DNA from: a virus
Direction: 5' to 3' (one strand)
Length of the DNA: 64,000 bases
Virus record (IMG/VR): IMGVR_UViG_3300023242_000001
Location: 1-64,000 of that record
Shown here piece after piece: positions 6,313 to 13,555 of this stretch; the first letter of the stretch is position 1; every line of letters begins with the position of its first letter. The position numbers and the translations under genes were made by a program. Under the pieces are notes generated by a model, which saw nothing but the letters and a program-made list of their open reading frames with translations, searched no databases and had not been told where the DNA came from.

Positions 6313-6937
6313 ACTCACACGACTTAACGGCGAGCAACTCAGGGAAATCGCCCTGGTGCTGGAGAACGACGGGGCCTTTTACAAGTCCTTTCCCTGCGCC
6401 ATCAACACGGCAAGTTCCAAGCGCGACGCTATCAACGACGCGTGCACCCGACTTCATCGTCGGGACGAATTGGGCGTGCCGCTCCCCGACAAGTACAGCC
6501 GCGAAATCCTGAGGCGCTACTTCACCGCCCGCTGGGACCTGAGCAAAGTCGAAGGCGACGACACCTTTCAGCATCGCGCCTGCAACAACTTCTGGGAGGG
6601 CGAGCCCACCCTCGCCGAGACTGAACTCAGGGACCACCTGAGTGACGTCAAAACCCTCGTCGACTCGATCGACAAACTCTGTTCCCTGCCTTTCACCACC
6701 ACCAAGGAAATCACCATGAACGCACACATCGAAATCACCACCGTCACCCTCGTCAACGGCGCCGACGTCAGCAAGATGACGGACGCAACCATCTACGGCT
6801 TGATCGCCTCCGAGGAGGGCAAGATCAAGGAACTGGACGCGATCCAGAACAAGCCCAAGCGCCTGCTTGCCGAGATTGTGAAACGCCAGGGGGGCATCGC
6901 CGCGCTGGTGAATTACCTCGACAGCAAGGAGGTCTGA
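6305..6937 (+). CDS. hypothetical protein, possible fusion of two small phage proteins (210 aa)
   Basis: Residues 1-137 form an acidic, probably helical domain I do not recognise. An ATG at 6716 with AAGGAAATC just upstream would start a 73-residue product with V-S-K-M-T-D-A and N-K-P-K-R-L, matching a common standalone small phage protein (two helices, coiled-coil-like). No stop separates the halves, so either two ancestral genes fused or both a full-length and an internal product are made. Confidence 0.65.
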   Translation: MSELTRLNGEQLREIALVLENDGAFYKSFPCAINTASSKRDAINDACTRLHRRDELGVPLPDKYSREILRRYFTARWDLSKVEGDDTFQHRACNNFWEGEPTLAETELRDHLSDVKTLVDSIDKLCSLPFTTTKEITMNAHIEITTVTLVNGADVSKMTDATIYGLIASEEGKIKELDAIQNKPKRLLAEIVKRQGGIAALVNYLDSKEV

Positions 6938-6938
6938 G

Positions 6939-7010
6939 ATGCTCACGCACCAGGCGATGTTCGACATCACTTGGTGCGCTGACCCACAACCCGCCCCGAC
7001 TGGGGCATGA
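6939..7010 (+). CDS. very small ORF (23 aa) ending in the hairpin cassette
   Basis: ATG at 6939 two bases after the preceding stop, with AAGGAGG about eight bases upstream. It encodes 23 residues ending PAPTGA, the same tail as the gene at 5757, because both stop within the repeated hairpin. It may be real and coupled, or a decayed gene. Confidence 0.35.
   Translation: MLTHQAMFDITWCADPQPAPTGA
6993..7006 (+). promoter_or_regulatory. RAYT-loop hairpin before a start codon (10)
   Basis: GCCCC-GACT-GGGGC, then GGAGTTCAAACC; 19 nt to the ATG at 7026. Flanks nearly identical to hairpin 9. Confidence 0.85.
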
Positions 7011-7025
7011 ACTGGAGTTCAAACC

Positions 7026-7259
7026 ATGACCCACTGCTACCTGCGAACGGGGGGCGACGCGCTCGAAGACGCCGTCGCCTACCTCACCATCGGCGCCGCC
7101 GTGCGCGACTTCGAGGCCACCGCGCGAGAGCTTGACGGGTACGGCCAGCGCATCGATGCCAGCGTCCACATCGCCGCCAACTTCGAGGAGCTGGGCGAGT
7201 ACCCCGACATCGTCCTGAGCCTGGGCCCGCGCGGCGGGCTGCGCAAGGAGGCGGCATGA
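7026..7259 (+). CDS. hypothetical phage protein (77 aa)
   Basis: Not recognised. Acidic protein with predicted helices at residues 11-40 and 45-60 and a Gly-rich end. Start set by hairpin 10 and GGAG. The stop overlaps the next start (ATGA at 7256). Confidence 0.7.
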   Translation: MTHCYLRTGGDALEDAVAYLTIGAAVRDFEATARELDGYGQRIDASVHIAANFEELGEYPDIVLSLGPRGGLRKEAA

Positions 7260-7327
7260 ACTGCACCGTGGCCAAACGAAACCAAGACGCCGTCGACTTG
7301 ATGCGTCGCACAAGGAGTACCAAATGA
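7256..7327 (+). CDS. translationally coupled microprotein (23 aa)
   Basis: ATG at 7256 overlaps the upstream stop as ATGA, and its own stop (7325-7327) overlaps the ATG at 7324. The basic 23-residue product may matter less than the act of translation, which would carry ribosomes to the secreted protein at 7324. Confidence 0.45.
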   Translation: MNCTVAKRNQDAVDLMRRTRSTK

Positions 7328-7554
7328 TGAAATCGAGAAGCAACCTGACCGCGTCGCTTGCAGCGCTGGTGGCACTCTCCGCGCTGGCCAGCGCGGTGTC
7401 AGACAGCGCAGGCTATGTGCCGCCCAAACGCCAAAGCAAGCGCAAGCCAACTGTGCGCGGGCAGATCCTGGAGCAGGGTCTGGAGGTGCAGGAGTGGAAC
7501 GCAGCGGTCCAGGCCAAGCGTGACGCCAAGCTGGCGCGCAAGGGGCGGGCATGA
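7324..7554 (+). CDS. small exported or membrane-anchored protein (76 aa)
   Basis: Basic N-terminus (MMKSRSN) followed by a hydrophobic segment (about residues 9-25) ending ALASAVSDS, a plausible signal peptide. The mature part is basic and helical. Preceded by GGAG at 7312 and an ATGA overlap. Function unknown. Confidence 0.65.
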   Translation: MMKSRSNLTASLAALVALSALASAVSDSAGYVPPKRQSKRKPTVRGQILEQGLEVQEWNAAVQAKRDAKLARKGRA

Positions 7555-7907
7555 CTGAGCGCGAACGCTTCGAGGCGTGGGCGCTGGCCCACGGCGAGAC
7601 CGGCGACTACAAGAACACCCGCGCAGTCCTTGTCTGGATCGGCTGGCAGGCCGCGATGGCAAGCGGGGTACACCGCCCGGACCTTGCCAACGCGCCGACA
7701 GGCCAAATCCGCCTGAACACCGACAAGACCGTGGTGGTCGACAAGGGCTACCACTACCGAAAGATCGACGCCACCACCCAGCGCGGCGGCAAGCTCCAGC
7801 TTGTGAACCGCTACGCCGGCGTGGCAGCTTACGGCAACTACAACCCGGCATACGACTTCTGGACGCATTACGCGCCGCTGCCGACGTTTGACCCCAAGGA
7901 GGCCTGA
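7551..7907 (+). CDS. hypothetical phage protein (118 aa)
   Basis: Begins E-R-E-R-F-E-A-W-A, a motif seen at the start of many phage 'F-E-x-W' proteins of unknown function; here W-I-G-W-Q-A-A follows near residue 29. The C-terminal half is Tyr-rich. ATGA overlap with the upstream gene. No enzymatic motif. Confidence 0.75.
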   Translation: MTERERFEAWALAHGETGDYKNTRAVLVWIGWQAAMASGVHRPDLANAPTGQIRLNTDKTVVVDKGYHYRKIDATTQRGGKLQLVNRYAGVAAYGNYNPAYDFWTHYAPLPTFDPKEA

Positions 7908-7908
7908 G

Positions 7909-8409
7909 ATGAAAACCATCAAAGTATCAGAAGCCATACCCACCCAGCTTGATTGGCTGGTGGCGAAATGTGAGGGTTACGTTTGGGCACCTGTAGTTCG
8001 CCCTTCCAGATGCTTTGACTGCCGCCATTACGAAGAACGCCAAGGGCGAGATGAGGCTACCCAATACTGCAACCACCCTGACATGAACTTTAGAGATGGC
8101 AGTGACGGAGACAACTGGAGTTCTGACTACGAATGCCACAAGCAGTGCCCGTACAAAACAGAAGTGCAGACCCCTGTTTACCCACCTTACTCAACCGACT
8201 GGGCCCAAGGCGGGCCAATCATTGAGCGGGAATTGTTGGCGCCAGAACCTCTATTGGACACGAACTGCTCCCTAATAAAGTGGCGTTGTCGTAACTGGAA
8301 AGGTGACGGCTCGGACTACTACGGCCCCACTTACCTGATCGCAGCCATGCGCTGCTACGTTACTAGCAAGATGGGCGAGACCGTCGAAGTACCAGAGGAA
8401 TTGACATGA
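7909..8409 (+). CDS. DUF2591-like phage protein with an inserted Cys cluster (166 aa)
   Basis: The start K-V-S-E-A..L-D-W-L-V-A-K-C-E-G and the end S-T-D-W-A-Q-G-G-P-I-I-E-R-E...G-P-T-Y-L-I-A-A-M-R-C-Y-V match the DUF2591 family. Between the two halves an extra segment (about residues 28-85) carries C-x2-C, H-x-E, C-x-H and C-x3-C, a likely zinc site absent from typical members. Codon use is more AT-rich than in neighbours, suggesting separate acquisition. ATG at 7909 follows AAGGAGG. Role unknown. Confidence 0.8.
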   Translation: MKTIKVSEAIPTQLDWLVAKCEGYVWAPVVRPSRCFDCRHYEERQGRDEATQYCNHPDMNFRDGSDGDNWSSDYECHKQCPYKTEVQTPVYPPYSTDWAQGGPIIERELLAPEPLLDTNCSLIKWRCRNWKGDGSDYYGPTYLIAAMRCYVTSKMGETVEVPEELT

Positions 8410-8627
8410 CAACACTCACAGAGCGCCAGCAACTGGCGGTCAAGAACTACATCGGGGGCGAGTACAGCTACGCCACCACCACCCAGCAGGTGGAGGCCAT
8501 CAGTGACACGCTCCTGCATTTCGTTGTCCGAGAGGCGGCCGACGCTCACGACGATGCTGAGTTTGTCGGCATGCTGAACCAGGCGATCGAGCAGCTGCGC
8601 AGCTTGGTGGAGGGCTTGGATAACTGA
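8406..8627 (+). CDS. hypothetical phage protein (73 aa)
   Basis: Small acidic, probably all-helical protein; ATGA overlap with the upstream gene. I do not recognise it. It ends a coupled run and is followed by a double hairpin cassette. Confidence 0.7.
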   Translation: MTTLTERQQLAVKNYIGGEYSYATTTQQVEAISDTLLHFVVREAADAHDDAEFVGMLNQAIEQLRSLVEGLDN

Positions 8628-8630
8628 CCC

Positions 8631-8643
8631 GCGCCACCGGCGC
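8631..8643 (+). promoter_or_regulatory. variant hairpin with ACC loop
   Basis: GCGCC-ACC-GGCGC, directly before a standard RAYT hairpin. Degenerate or alternative copy without its own start codon. Confidence 0.5.
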
Positions 8644-8650
8644 ACAACCC

Positions 8651-8664
8651 GCCCCAACTGGGGC
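8651..8664 (+). promoter_or_regulatory. RAYT-loop hairpin before a start codon (11)
   Basis: GCCCC-AACT-GGGGC, then CGGAGTCCAAC; 17 nt to the ATG at 8682. Confidence 0.8.
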
Positions 8665-8681
8665 ACCAACCGGAGTCCAAC

Positions 8682-9317
8682 ATGTACAAAGTCAAAGAGC
8701 TTGCCAGCTCGAATCCCGACATCGTCGCTGTCATTTACCAGGACGACGACGCGGAGCCGCCCGAGAGCGACATCGTCAAGATCGCCTACCGAGGCAGCGC
8801 ACGAACCACGCTGGGCAGCCAGCCCTGCACCGACGACGAGCTCGACCAGATCGGGCAAGACATCGCCGACGGCGTGCTCGTCGGCGTGCCGGTGTGGGCC
8901 TACGTCCACAGTGGATCCACCATCAGCACCGGCACCAAGCTGCGCGGCGATACCGAGGCGCGACTGCGCGAGAACCCCTACCACTGCCGCTGGGACAGCT
9001 GGCGCAGCGGCTGGGCCTACATGACAGCCAAGGACGCCCTCAAAGAGTGGGGCAACAAACGCCTGTCGGCGCAGCAGCGCGACAAGGCCCACCACTACAT
9101 CGACGGCGTGGTTGACGAGTTCGCCATGTACCTGCGCGGCGAGGTCTACGGATACACCATCGATCGCATCGAGCGTGACGAGGCCGGAGACGAGATCGGG
9201 CGCGACGAGCTGGAATCGTGCTGGGGCTTCTTCGGGGAGGAGTACGTCACCGAGGAGGCGCTGGATGCGCTTCGGATTGTGTGCAAAGAGGAAGACAAGC
9301 TGGTGGCGGGCCTGTGA
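8682..9317 (+). CDS. conserved phage protein of unknown function (211 aa)
   Basis: Contains V-W-A-Y-V-H-S-G (about residues 71-78), C-R-W-D-S-W-R-S-G near 104-112 and a late S-C-W-G-F-F-G motif. Together these mark a family common in phages and plasmids with no assigned function. Acidic and soluble; full length for the family as far as I can judge. Stop overlaps the next start as GTGA. Confidence 0.8.
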   Translation: MYKVKELASSNPDIVAVIYQDDDAEPPESDIVKIAYRGSARTTLGSQPCTDDELDQIGQDIADGVLVGVPVWAYVHSGSTISTGTKLRGDTEARLRENPYHCRWDSWRSGWAYMTAKDALKEWGNKRLSAQQRDKAHHYIDGVVDEFAMYLRGEVYGYTIDRIERDEAGDEIGRDELESCWGFFGEEYVTEEALDALRIVCKEEDKLVAGL

Positions 9318-9607
9318 CCAAAGCCACCATCACCCAACACAAAGGCGGCGGCACGTCTTTCACCGGGCGCGCCGCAGTCAACCTCTACGCCGCTGTCGTG
9401 CTGCTGAGCGGCATCAGGTTCTACCTGAAAACAGGTATGAAGGTGAGCAGCGGCTACACCCCGACCAACATGCTGGCAGCCGCCACAGGCCACACCGGAA
9501 AGACCTACAAGCGAGGCCAACTTGCCCAGGCTGCGCTGGACTTGGACGCGTTTATTCAAGAGCAGAAGACCAACGGCTCGGTGAGCTTCGAAGGAGATGA
9601 GACATGA
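9314..9607 (+). CDS. hypothetical phage protein (97 aa)
   Basis: GTG at 9314 overlaps the upstream TGA. Basic, mixed fold, with a G-Y-T-P-T-N-M-L segment in the middle. Related small proteins occur among other phage accessory genes, but I know no function. ATGA overlap with the next gene. Confidence 0.75.
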   Translation: MTKATITQHKGGGTSFTGRAAVNLYAAVVLLSGIRFYLKTGMKVSSGYTPTNMLAAATGHTGKTYKRGQLAQAALDLDAFIQEQKTNGSVSFEGDET

Positions 9608-9966
9608 CCAAGGCATCAAGCAAGGTCGAACCCACCACAGAAGAGCAGGCCAAAAAAGCCGAGTGGTTGGAGCGATTAAATGACCCCTACAACGAAAAGT
9701 TCTTCTTCAAGGTCCCGGGTACGGACCTGCGGGGCAAAGAAAAGCCGGGGCAGTCTGTTTCAGTGCGGATCGCATGTTCGATTCGATATAACGGCGGCAC
9801 TGTGATCAAGGGCAAGTGGTACAGCGGCTACGACGTGGCACCCCCAGTGGTCCCGCAGGGCTACGAACTCATATCAGACTACACGGGCATGCAGCTGAAC
9901 TCGAGCCCGCCACACGTCACCATGAACCTGGTCCAGAAGGGGACGAGACATGACCACCCACGCTGA
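9604..9966 (+). CDS. hypothetical phage protein (120 aa)
   Basis: Not recognised. Charged N-terminal helix (residues 8-28), then a beta-rich part with the K-W-Y-S-G-Y motif. Overlaps the next gene by 17 bases. Codon use slightly less GC-biased than in neighbours. Confidence 0.7.
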   Translation: MTKASSKVEPTTEEQAKKAEWLERLNDPYNEKFFFKVPGTDLRGKEKPGQSVSVRIACSIRYNGGTVIKGKWYSGYDVAPPVVPQGYELISDYTGMQLNSSPPHVTMNLVQKGTRHDHPR

Positions 9967-10159
9967 GCGCGGCGGCTACTTGCACCGGCTAGCCGCCACG
10001 ATCCCCGACAACGCCACGATCCCCGACAACGCCGAGTTCTTGGGGTATGCCAGGTTGGTGCGGCCCAGCGGCCACTACGCCGACGCCCCGACCTGCACCC
10101 TGTACCACCTGCCGGGCACCGGCTACATCGCGGCGCATGCGCGCCCTCACAAGGATTGA
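9950..10159 (+). CDS. hypothetical phage protein with ATIPDN duplication (69 aa)
   Basis: Starts inside the end of the previous gene. Contains a tandem six-residue repeat ATIPDN (about residues 16-27), created by two copies of the CCCCGACAACGCC element found elsewhere in noncoding hairpins. Function unknown. Confidence 0.65.
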   Translation: MTTHAERGGYLHRLAATIPDNATIPDNAEFLGYARLVRPSGHYADAPTCTLYHLPGTGYIAAHARPHKD

Positions 10160-10160
10160 C

Positions 10161-10385
10161 ATGACCCACTTCTACATCGACGACTACGGCCTGACGCCCG
10201 AACAGCTTGCCAGCAAGCACGCCCCGGACGGCGACGACGAGCACCCCGGCTTCCCGATCGACGTGTGGCGCCTGCGCGTCCACGACGGCGACACCCTGCA
10301 AGGCTACTGGAACTGGGTCAGGCACCAGCTCCAGCTTGAGGAAGACGAACTCGACCGCGACAACCCATACAACCAAGGAGAGTGA
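10161..10385 (+). CDS. hypothetical acidic phage protein (74 aa)
   Basis: ATG at 10161, one base after the previous stop and about eight after AAGGA. Strongly acidic, with a Trp/Tyr-rich C-terminal helix (G-Y-W-N-W-V-R-H). Unrecognised. Confidence 0.7.
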   Translation: MTHFYIDDYGLTPEQLASKHAPDGDDEHPGFPIDVWRLRVHDGDTLQGYWNWVRHQLQLEEDELDRDNPYNQGE

Positions 10386-10386
10386 C

Positions 10387-10656
10387 ATGCACCTCGAACA
10401 CCTTGCACGGACCGTGCTGGCCAAGCGCGCCACAAACTGGCTGCCCCACCACATCGACGACATGCGCCGCGAGCTGACCGAGATTGACGAGAACCGCGAG
10501 GCCTACGACGGCCACATTGCCCAGGCTCGCGAGCAAGCCCCCGACGGGCTTGAGATCGACGAGAAGCCTTACCTCGACGTGGGCGAGGGCGGCGTCTGGG
10601 TCTCGGCCTGGATCTGGGTTCCCACACCAACCAACGAAGAACTGGACGAGGCATGA
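10387..10656 (+). CDS. hypothetical phage protein (89 aa)
   Basis: ATG at 10387, one base after the previous stop and behind AAGGAG. N-terminal helices followed by a short W-V-S-A-W-I-W-V beta segment. Unrecognised. ATGA overlap with the next gene. Confidence 0.7.
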   Translation: MHLEHLARTVLAKRATNWLPHHIDDMRRELTEIDENREAYDGHIAQAREQAPDGLEIDEKPYLDVGEGGVWVSAWIWVPTPTNEELDEA

Positions 10657-10862
10657 AAACCATCTACGTCTGCGGCCACTGCGGCAGCCCGCGCGTCTAC
10701 GTCGACGCCTACAAGAACCTGAACGACCTCGACGAGGTGTTGACCTACGACCACACCGTGTGCTTCGACTGCACCTGCACCGACTGGACTGAGGAGGTTG
10801 AGGTGCCCTACGACTTCAACATGGAGTACGGGCGCTACAAAAAGCCCGCCAAGGAGACCTGA
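10653..10862 (+). CDS. small zinc-ribbon protein (69 aa)
   Basis: C-G-H-C (residues 7-10) and C-F-D-C-T-C (37-42) give a four-cysteine ribbon, so zinc binding is likely. Such phage mini-ribbons commonly touch nucleic acids or host polymerase, but no partner is indicated. ATGA overlap with the upstream gene. Confidence 0.7.
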   Translation: MKTIYVCGHCGSPRVYVDAYKNLNDLDEVLTYDHTVCFDCTCTDWTEEVEVPYDFNMEYGRYKKPAKET

Positions 10863-10863
10863 A

Positions 10864-11355
10864 TTGCCCACCAACAAAAAACCCCGCAAGGCCTACCGGC
10901 CCAAGCGCAACCTGCAAGACCCGGTCGGGCAGGTGCTGCGCAACATCACCCCGCTCTCCCAGGAGACCGAGTACCTGCTCACCATGCAGATGAAGAACAG
11001 CATGGCGATGGCGCGGCTTCTGCGCGGCGTCGCCGACCGGGCTGACATGCTGAACATCTTCGCCATGTCCAACGTGGTCGAAGCCCTGCACCAAGCCGGC
11101 ATCGGCGGCGAGTACCTGGGGGTGTCCGCCGCCGGCAAAGACGCCATCAAGCAGATCGGCGCGCGGGCCAAGATCATCGGGCGCTACGTCCCAACAGGGC
11201 CAGAGATCGCGGCGCTGCGCTTGCTGATGGAGCTGCACGACGCCCAGGCTGAAGTCATCACCGAGGGCAACATGGACCAGGTTGGCAACTACATCCGAGA
11301 GCAGATCGCTCTGGGCAAAGTCACCACTGTGCCGCTGGCACGAGAAACCACCTGA
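10864..11355 (+). CDS. conserved phage protein of unknown function (163 aa)
   Basis: TTG at 10864 behind AAGGAGACC, one base after the previous stop, gives the typical N-terminus of this family: a short basic K-P-R-K-A-Y-R-P-K stretch followed by an all-helical body with R-G-V-A-D-R-A-D-M and a later T-G-P-E-I-A-A-L-R-L-L-M-E-L-H-D-A-Q. The helical core is widespread in Proteobacteria phages and unassigned. An upstream in-frame start would overlap the previous gene heavily. Confidence 0.75.
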   Translation: MPTNKKPRKAYRPKRNLQDPVGQVLRNITPLSQETEYLLTMQMKNSMAMARLLRGVADRADMLNIFAMSNVVEALHQAGIGGEYLGVSAAGKDAIKQIGARAKIIGRYVPTGPEIAALRLLMELHDAQAEVITEGNMDQVGNYIREQIALGKVTTVPLARETT

Positions 11356-11381
11356 CCCCGCTGCAACCGCAGCAACCACCC

Positions 11382-11395
11382 GGCGCGACTGCGCC
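11382..11395 (+). promoter_or_regulatory. RAYT-loop hairpin before a start codon (12)
   Basis: GGCGC-GACT-GCGCC, then TAGGAGTTCCAC; 17 nt to the ATG at 11413. Confidence 0.8.
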
Positions 11396-11412
11396 ACATC
11401 TAGGAGTTCCAC

Positions 11413-11811
11413 ATGGACGACACCGCATTTCACAAAGCCCTGGGCGAGAGCCGAAACGGCACCGACGCCTTCCACTTCAACCCGCTGTACCGCTGGATGA
11501 AGTACAGCGACGGCGTCAAGGAGGTGGCCGAGTCAGGCTGCTACTGGCTGCTGGATACGCTTGGGCTGACCATCCGACCCGCGCTGCGAGGCCTGAAGCA
11601 GACCTACGTCATGGCCACCGTCACGGTCTCGGTCAAGGCCAGCAAGGCCAAGATCACCGCCACCACCGGCGACGAGGACCCGCCGTTCTGGACCGAGAAC
11701 GTGAGCTACACCGACATGCCGGACGGCGACTGGAGCATGCTGCTGACCTATGAGGCCACCACCCAGGGCGGGGTCGGCGATGGCCGCTTGATCCTGGTCA
11801 CGGAGTACTGA
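11413..11811 (+). CDS. DUF6876-like phage protein (132 aa)
   Basis: The stretch F-H-F-N-P-L-Y-R-W-M-K-Y-S-D-G-V-K-E-V-A, then Y-W-L-L-D-T-L (about residues 19-48), resembles the DUF6876 family found in phages and mobile elements. The C-terminal half is beta-rich, with Thr-rich strands. Function unknown. Start set by hairpin 12 and GGAG. Confidence 0.7.
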   Translation: MDDTAFHKALGESRNGTDAFHFNPLYRWMKYSDGVKEVAESGCYWLLDTLGLTIRPALRGLKQTYVMATVTVSVKASKAKITATTGDEDPPFWTENVSYTDMPDGDWSMLLTYEATTQGGVGDGRLILVTEY

Positions 11812-11814
11812 GCC

Positions 11815-12096
11815 ATGAACGTCACCGTTGTGAGGATGGCTCAGGCCAGGCCCAGGGTCAGCACCACGCCACTGATTCGCGTCCTGCGCTACCGCTACAC
11901 CGCTGGGGGCTGCATGGACTTCGATTTCCACATGCTCTGCGAAGTGGGCCAGCCCTACCAACCTGCGGCACGCGTGCAGGTTGCTGAAATCCTCGCCAAG
12001 AACCCAGGCTGGGAGGTCCAGACGATTGAGATTGACCGCAAGCCCTGGCTGGTCGACGCACTGGGCAAGGTCCAGCCATCAGGAGCACTCAAATGA
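11815..12096 (+). CDS. hypothetical phage protein (93 aa)
   Basis: ATG three bases after the previous stop; no strong Shine-Dalgarno, so it is probably coupled. Basic N-terminus, then a mixed fold. Not recognised. ATGA overlap with the next gene. Confidence 0.65.
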   Translation: MNVTVVRMAQARPRVSTTPLIRVLRYRYTAGGCMDFDFHMLCEVGQPYQPAARVQVAEILAKNPGWEVQTIEIDRKPWLVDALGKVQPSGALK

Positions 12097-12431
12097 CAAC
12101 GCCGAACACTTACACCCGCGCCCAGTACATGGAGGACAGCAGAGCGGACGGCCCCGGCGCACACCGCAGGTACTACGGCCAGTTCGTGAACGCAAGGACC
12201 ATAGCTACCGTGGTGGCTGCCCTGGGCCCGAAGGCGCTGCTGGGCTCGGTGGACCCCCACTTCAACGACATTGCGCTGTCGCGGTGGTACGACCTCGTAC
12301 CCCGTCTCCCTGGCTCCAGGGGGTTTTCGAAGGCCGGCGACTTCTACACCCCGATCGGTGGGGTTTGTCTGGCCAAAGAGGCGGCCTGCCAGTGGGTCGA
12401 GATGCAGCGACCCAGCACCCTCGTTGAGTAA
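12093..12431 (+). CDS. hypothetical phage protein (112 aa)
   Basis: N-terminal helix with H-R-R-Y-Y-G-Q-F-V, a motif shared with some small phage proteins; the C-terminal half has F-N-D-I-A-L-S-R-W-Y. No function assigned. ATGA overlap with the upstream gene. Confidence 0.7.
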   Translation: MTTPNTYTRAQYMEDSRADGPGAHRRYYGQFVNARTIATVVAALGPKALLGSVDPHFNDIALSRWYDLVPRLPGSRGFSKAGDFYTPIGGVCLAKEAACQWVEMQRPSTLVE

Positions 12432-12463
12432 ATAACCGACCCCGCGCATTCCGCGCAAACCCC

Positions 12464-12477
12464 GCCTCGATTGAGGC
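12464..12477 (+). promoter_or_regulatory. RAYT-loop hairpin before a start codon (13)
   Basis: GCCTC-GATT-GAGGC, then AAGGAGTCCCAA; 17 nt to the ATG at 12495. A small GCGC-ATTCC-GCGC hairpin precedes it at 12444-12456. Confidence 0.8.
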
Positions 12478-12494
12478 AATTTAAGGAGTCCCAA

Positions 12495-12929
12495 ATGGGA
12501 ACACGTTCCATCACGTCCGTCATCGAGAACGGCACCATCCTGTGCACCATGTACCGTCAGTTCGACGGCTACCCCAGCGTCCACGGGGCGGATCTGCACA
12601 AGTTCCTCGCTGCTCTGACGCTGGTCAACGGCATCAGCAGTGCGGACAACCGCCGCATCGCCAACGGCGCCGGCTGCCTCGCTGCGCAGATGGTGCACCA
12701 CTTCAAGCAGACCTCAACAGATGCCCGCACATCGATGGCGGGCAACGTCTACATCACCGCGCCGCGCCTGAAGCTCGACAGCGAGGACTACGGCTACACC
12801 GTGTCGGTCGACGACAAGCTTCGCACCAGGATCAAGTGCTATGTGGTGGGGCACGGCAACGTCGACGACAGCATCTTCTGCGGAACCGTGGCCGAGTTCG
12901 GCGAGTTCTGCGCGAAGGATGTCGCATGA
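12495..12929 (+). CDS. conserved phage protein of the MGTRS-MYRQFDGYP family (144 aa)
   Basis: N-terminal M-G-T-R-S-I-T and M-Y-R-Q-F-D-G-Y-P (about residues 19-27), followed by N-G-A-G-C-L-A-A-Q, are the hallmarks of a small family widespread in phages and mobile elements without known activity. Probably one mixed alpha/beta domain. Full length. Stop overlaps the next start (ATGA). Confidence 0.8.
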   Translation: MGTRSITSVIENGTILCTMYRQFDGYPSVHGADLHKFLAALTLVNGISSADNRRIANGAGCLAAQMVHHFKQTSTDARTSMAGNVYITAPRLKLDSEDYGYTVSVDDKLRTRIKCYVVGHGNVDDSIFCGTVAEFGEFCAKDVA

Positions 12930-13141
12930 GCGCCATCACCTACAAGCCCGAGGTCCGCGTCAACGGCAGCTTCCACAGCAACTCACTGGTGTTCGCCACC
13001 CGCGAGGAGGCCGAGCAGTCGGCACGCGAGTTGATGGGCCGCTGGCTGCTGGTCACCGACTACCGTGCGGTCGAGTCGACCGACCCCGTCAACTACGCCC
13101 TCGTCGACGGCGATCTGCGTGCTGTGGAGGTGGCAGCATGA
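12926..13141 (+). CDS. hypothetical phage protein (71 aa)
   Basis: ATGA overlap with the upstream gene. Compact fold with F-A-T-R-E-E-A-E-Q-S-A and a W-L-L-V-T-D-Y-R segment, as in small phage proteins that accompany the previous family. Function unknown. Stop overlaps the next start. Confidence 0.7.
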   Translation: MSAITYKPEVRVNGSFHSNSLVFATREEAEQSARELMGRWLLVTDYRAVESTDPVNYALVDGDLRAVEVAA

Positions 13142-13329
13142 GATTCGCCCAGACCTACTGCAGCCAGTGTGGCCAAGAGCAGGGCCCGGGTGACAACGGC
13201 GTAAGCCACTGCCGCGACCACCTCAATGCTCACGTCCACCCGGTGTTCCGAGACATCTTGTCGGGGTTCTTCACACCGCAGCCGACCCGCGCGCCGGACG
13301 AGCGCCCACAGCCAGGAGACATGACATGA
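13138..13329 (+). CDS. hypothetical protein with a small Cys/His site (63 aa)
   Basis: C-S-Q-C near residues 8-11 and H-C-R-D-H later could bind one metal ion. Overlaps both neighbours by ATGA. Unrecognised. Confidence 0.65.
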   Translation: MRFAQTYCSQCGQEQGPGDNGVSHCRDHLNAHVHPVFRDILSGFFTPQPTRAPDERPQPGDMT

Positions 13330-13517
13330 GCTTCTCACCCCTGCCCTTTGATTACTCCCGGTGCCAGCCGCAGCCGGGGCCAGTGGCCAACTGCCGGGCC
13401 TGCGCCAGGTGGGCTGACCACCCCAAACAAGTGTGGGGTGAGCGGACCCCGTTCGAGAGCCTGGACCCGACCGGCCCACATTGCGACTTCACCCCCGCAG
13501 ACACCAAGCACCGCTAA
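13326..13517 (+). CDS. hypothetical Cys-containing phage protein (63 aa)
   Basis: Small Pro-rich protein with C-R-A-C-A-R-W (about residues 23-29) and a later H-C-D-F. This resembles small phage proteins with a C-x2-C...C pattern and no known function. ATGA overlap upstream; it ends a coupled group. Confidence 0.65.
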   Translation: MSFSPLPFDYSRCQPQPGPVANCRACARWADHPKQVWGERTPFESLDPTGPHCDFTPADTKHR

Positions 13518-13524
13518 CCCACCC

Positions 13525-13538
13525 GCCCCGACTGGGGC
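13525..13538 (+). promoter_or_regulatory. RAYT-loop hairpin before a start codon (14)
   Basis: GCCCC-GACT-GGGGC, then CCGGAGACCAAA; 17 nt to the GTG at 13556. Confidence 0.8.
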
Positions 13539-13555
13539 ATTAACCGGAGACCAAA

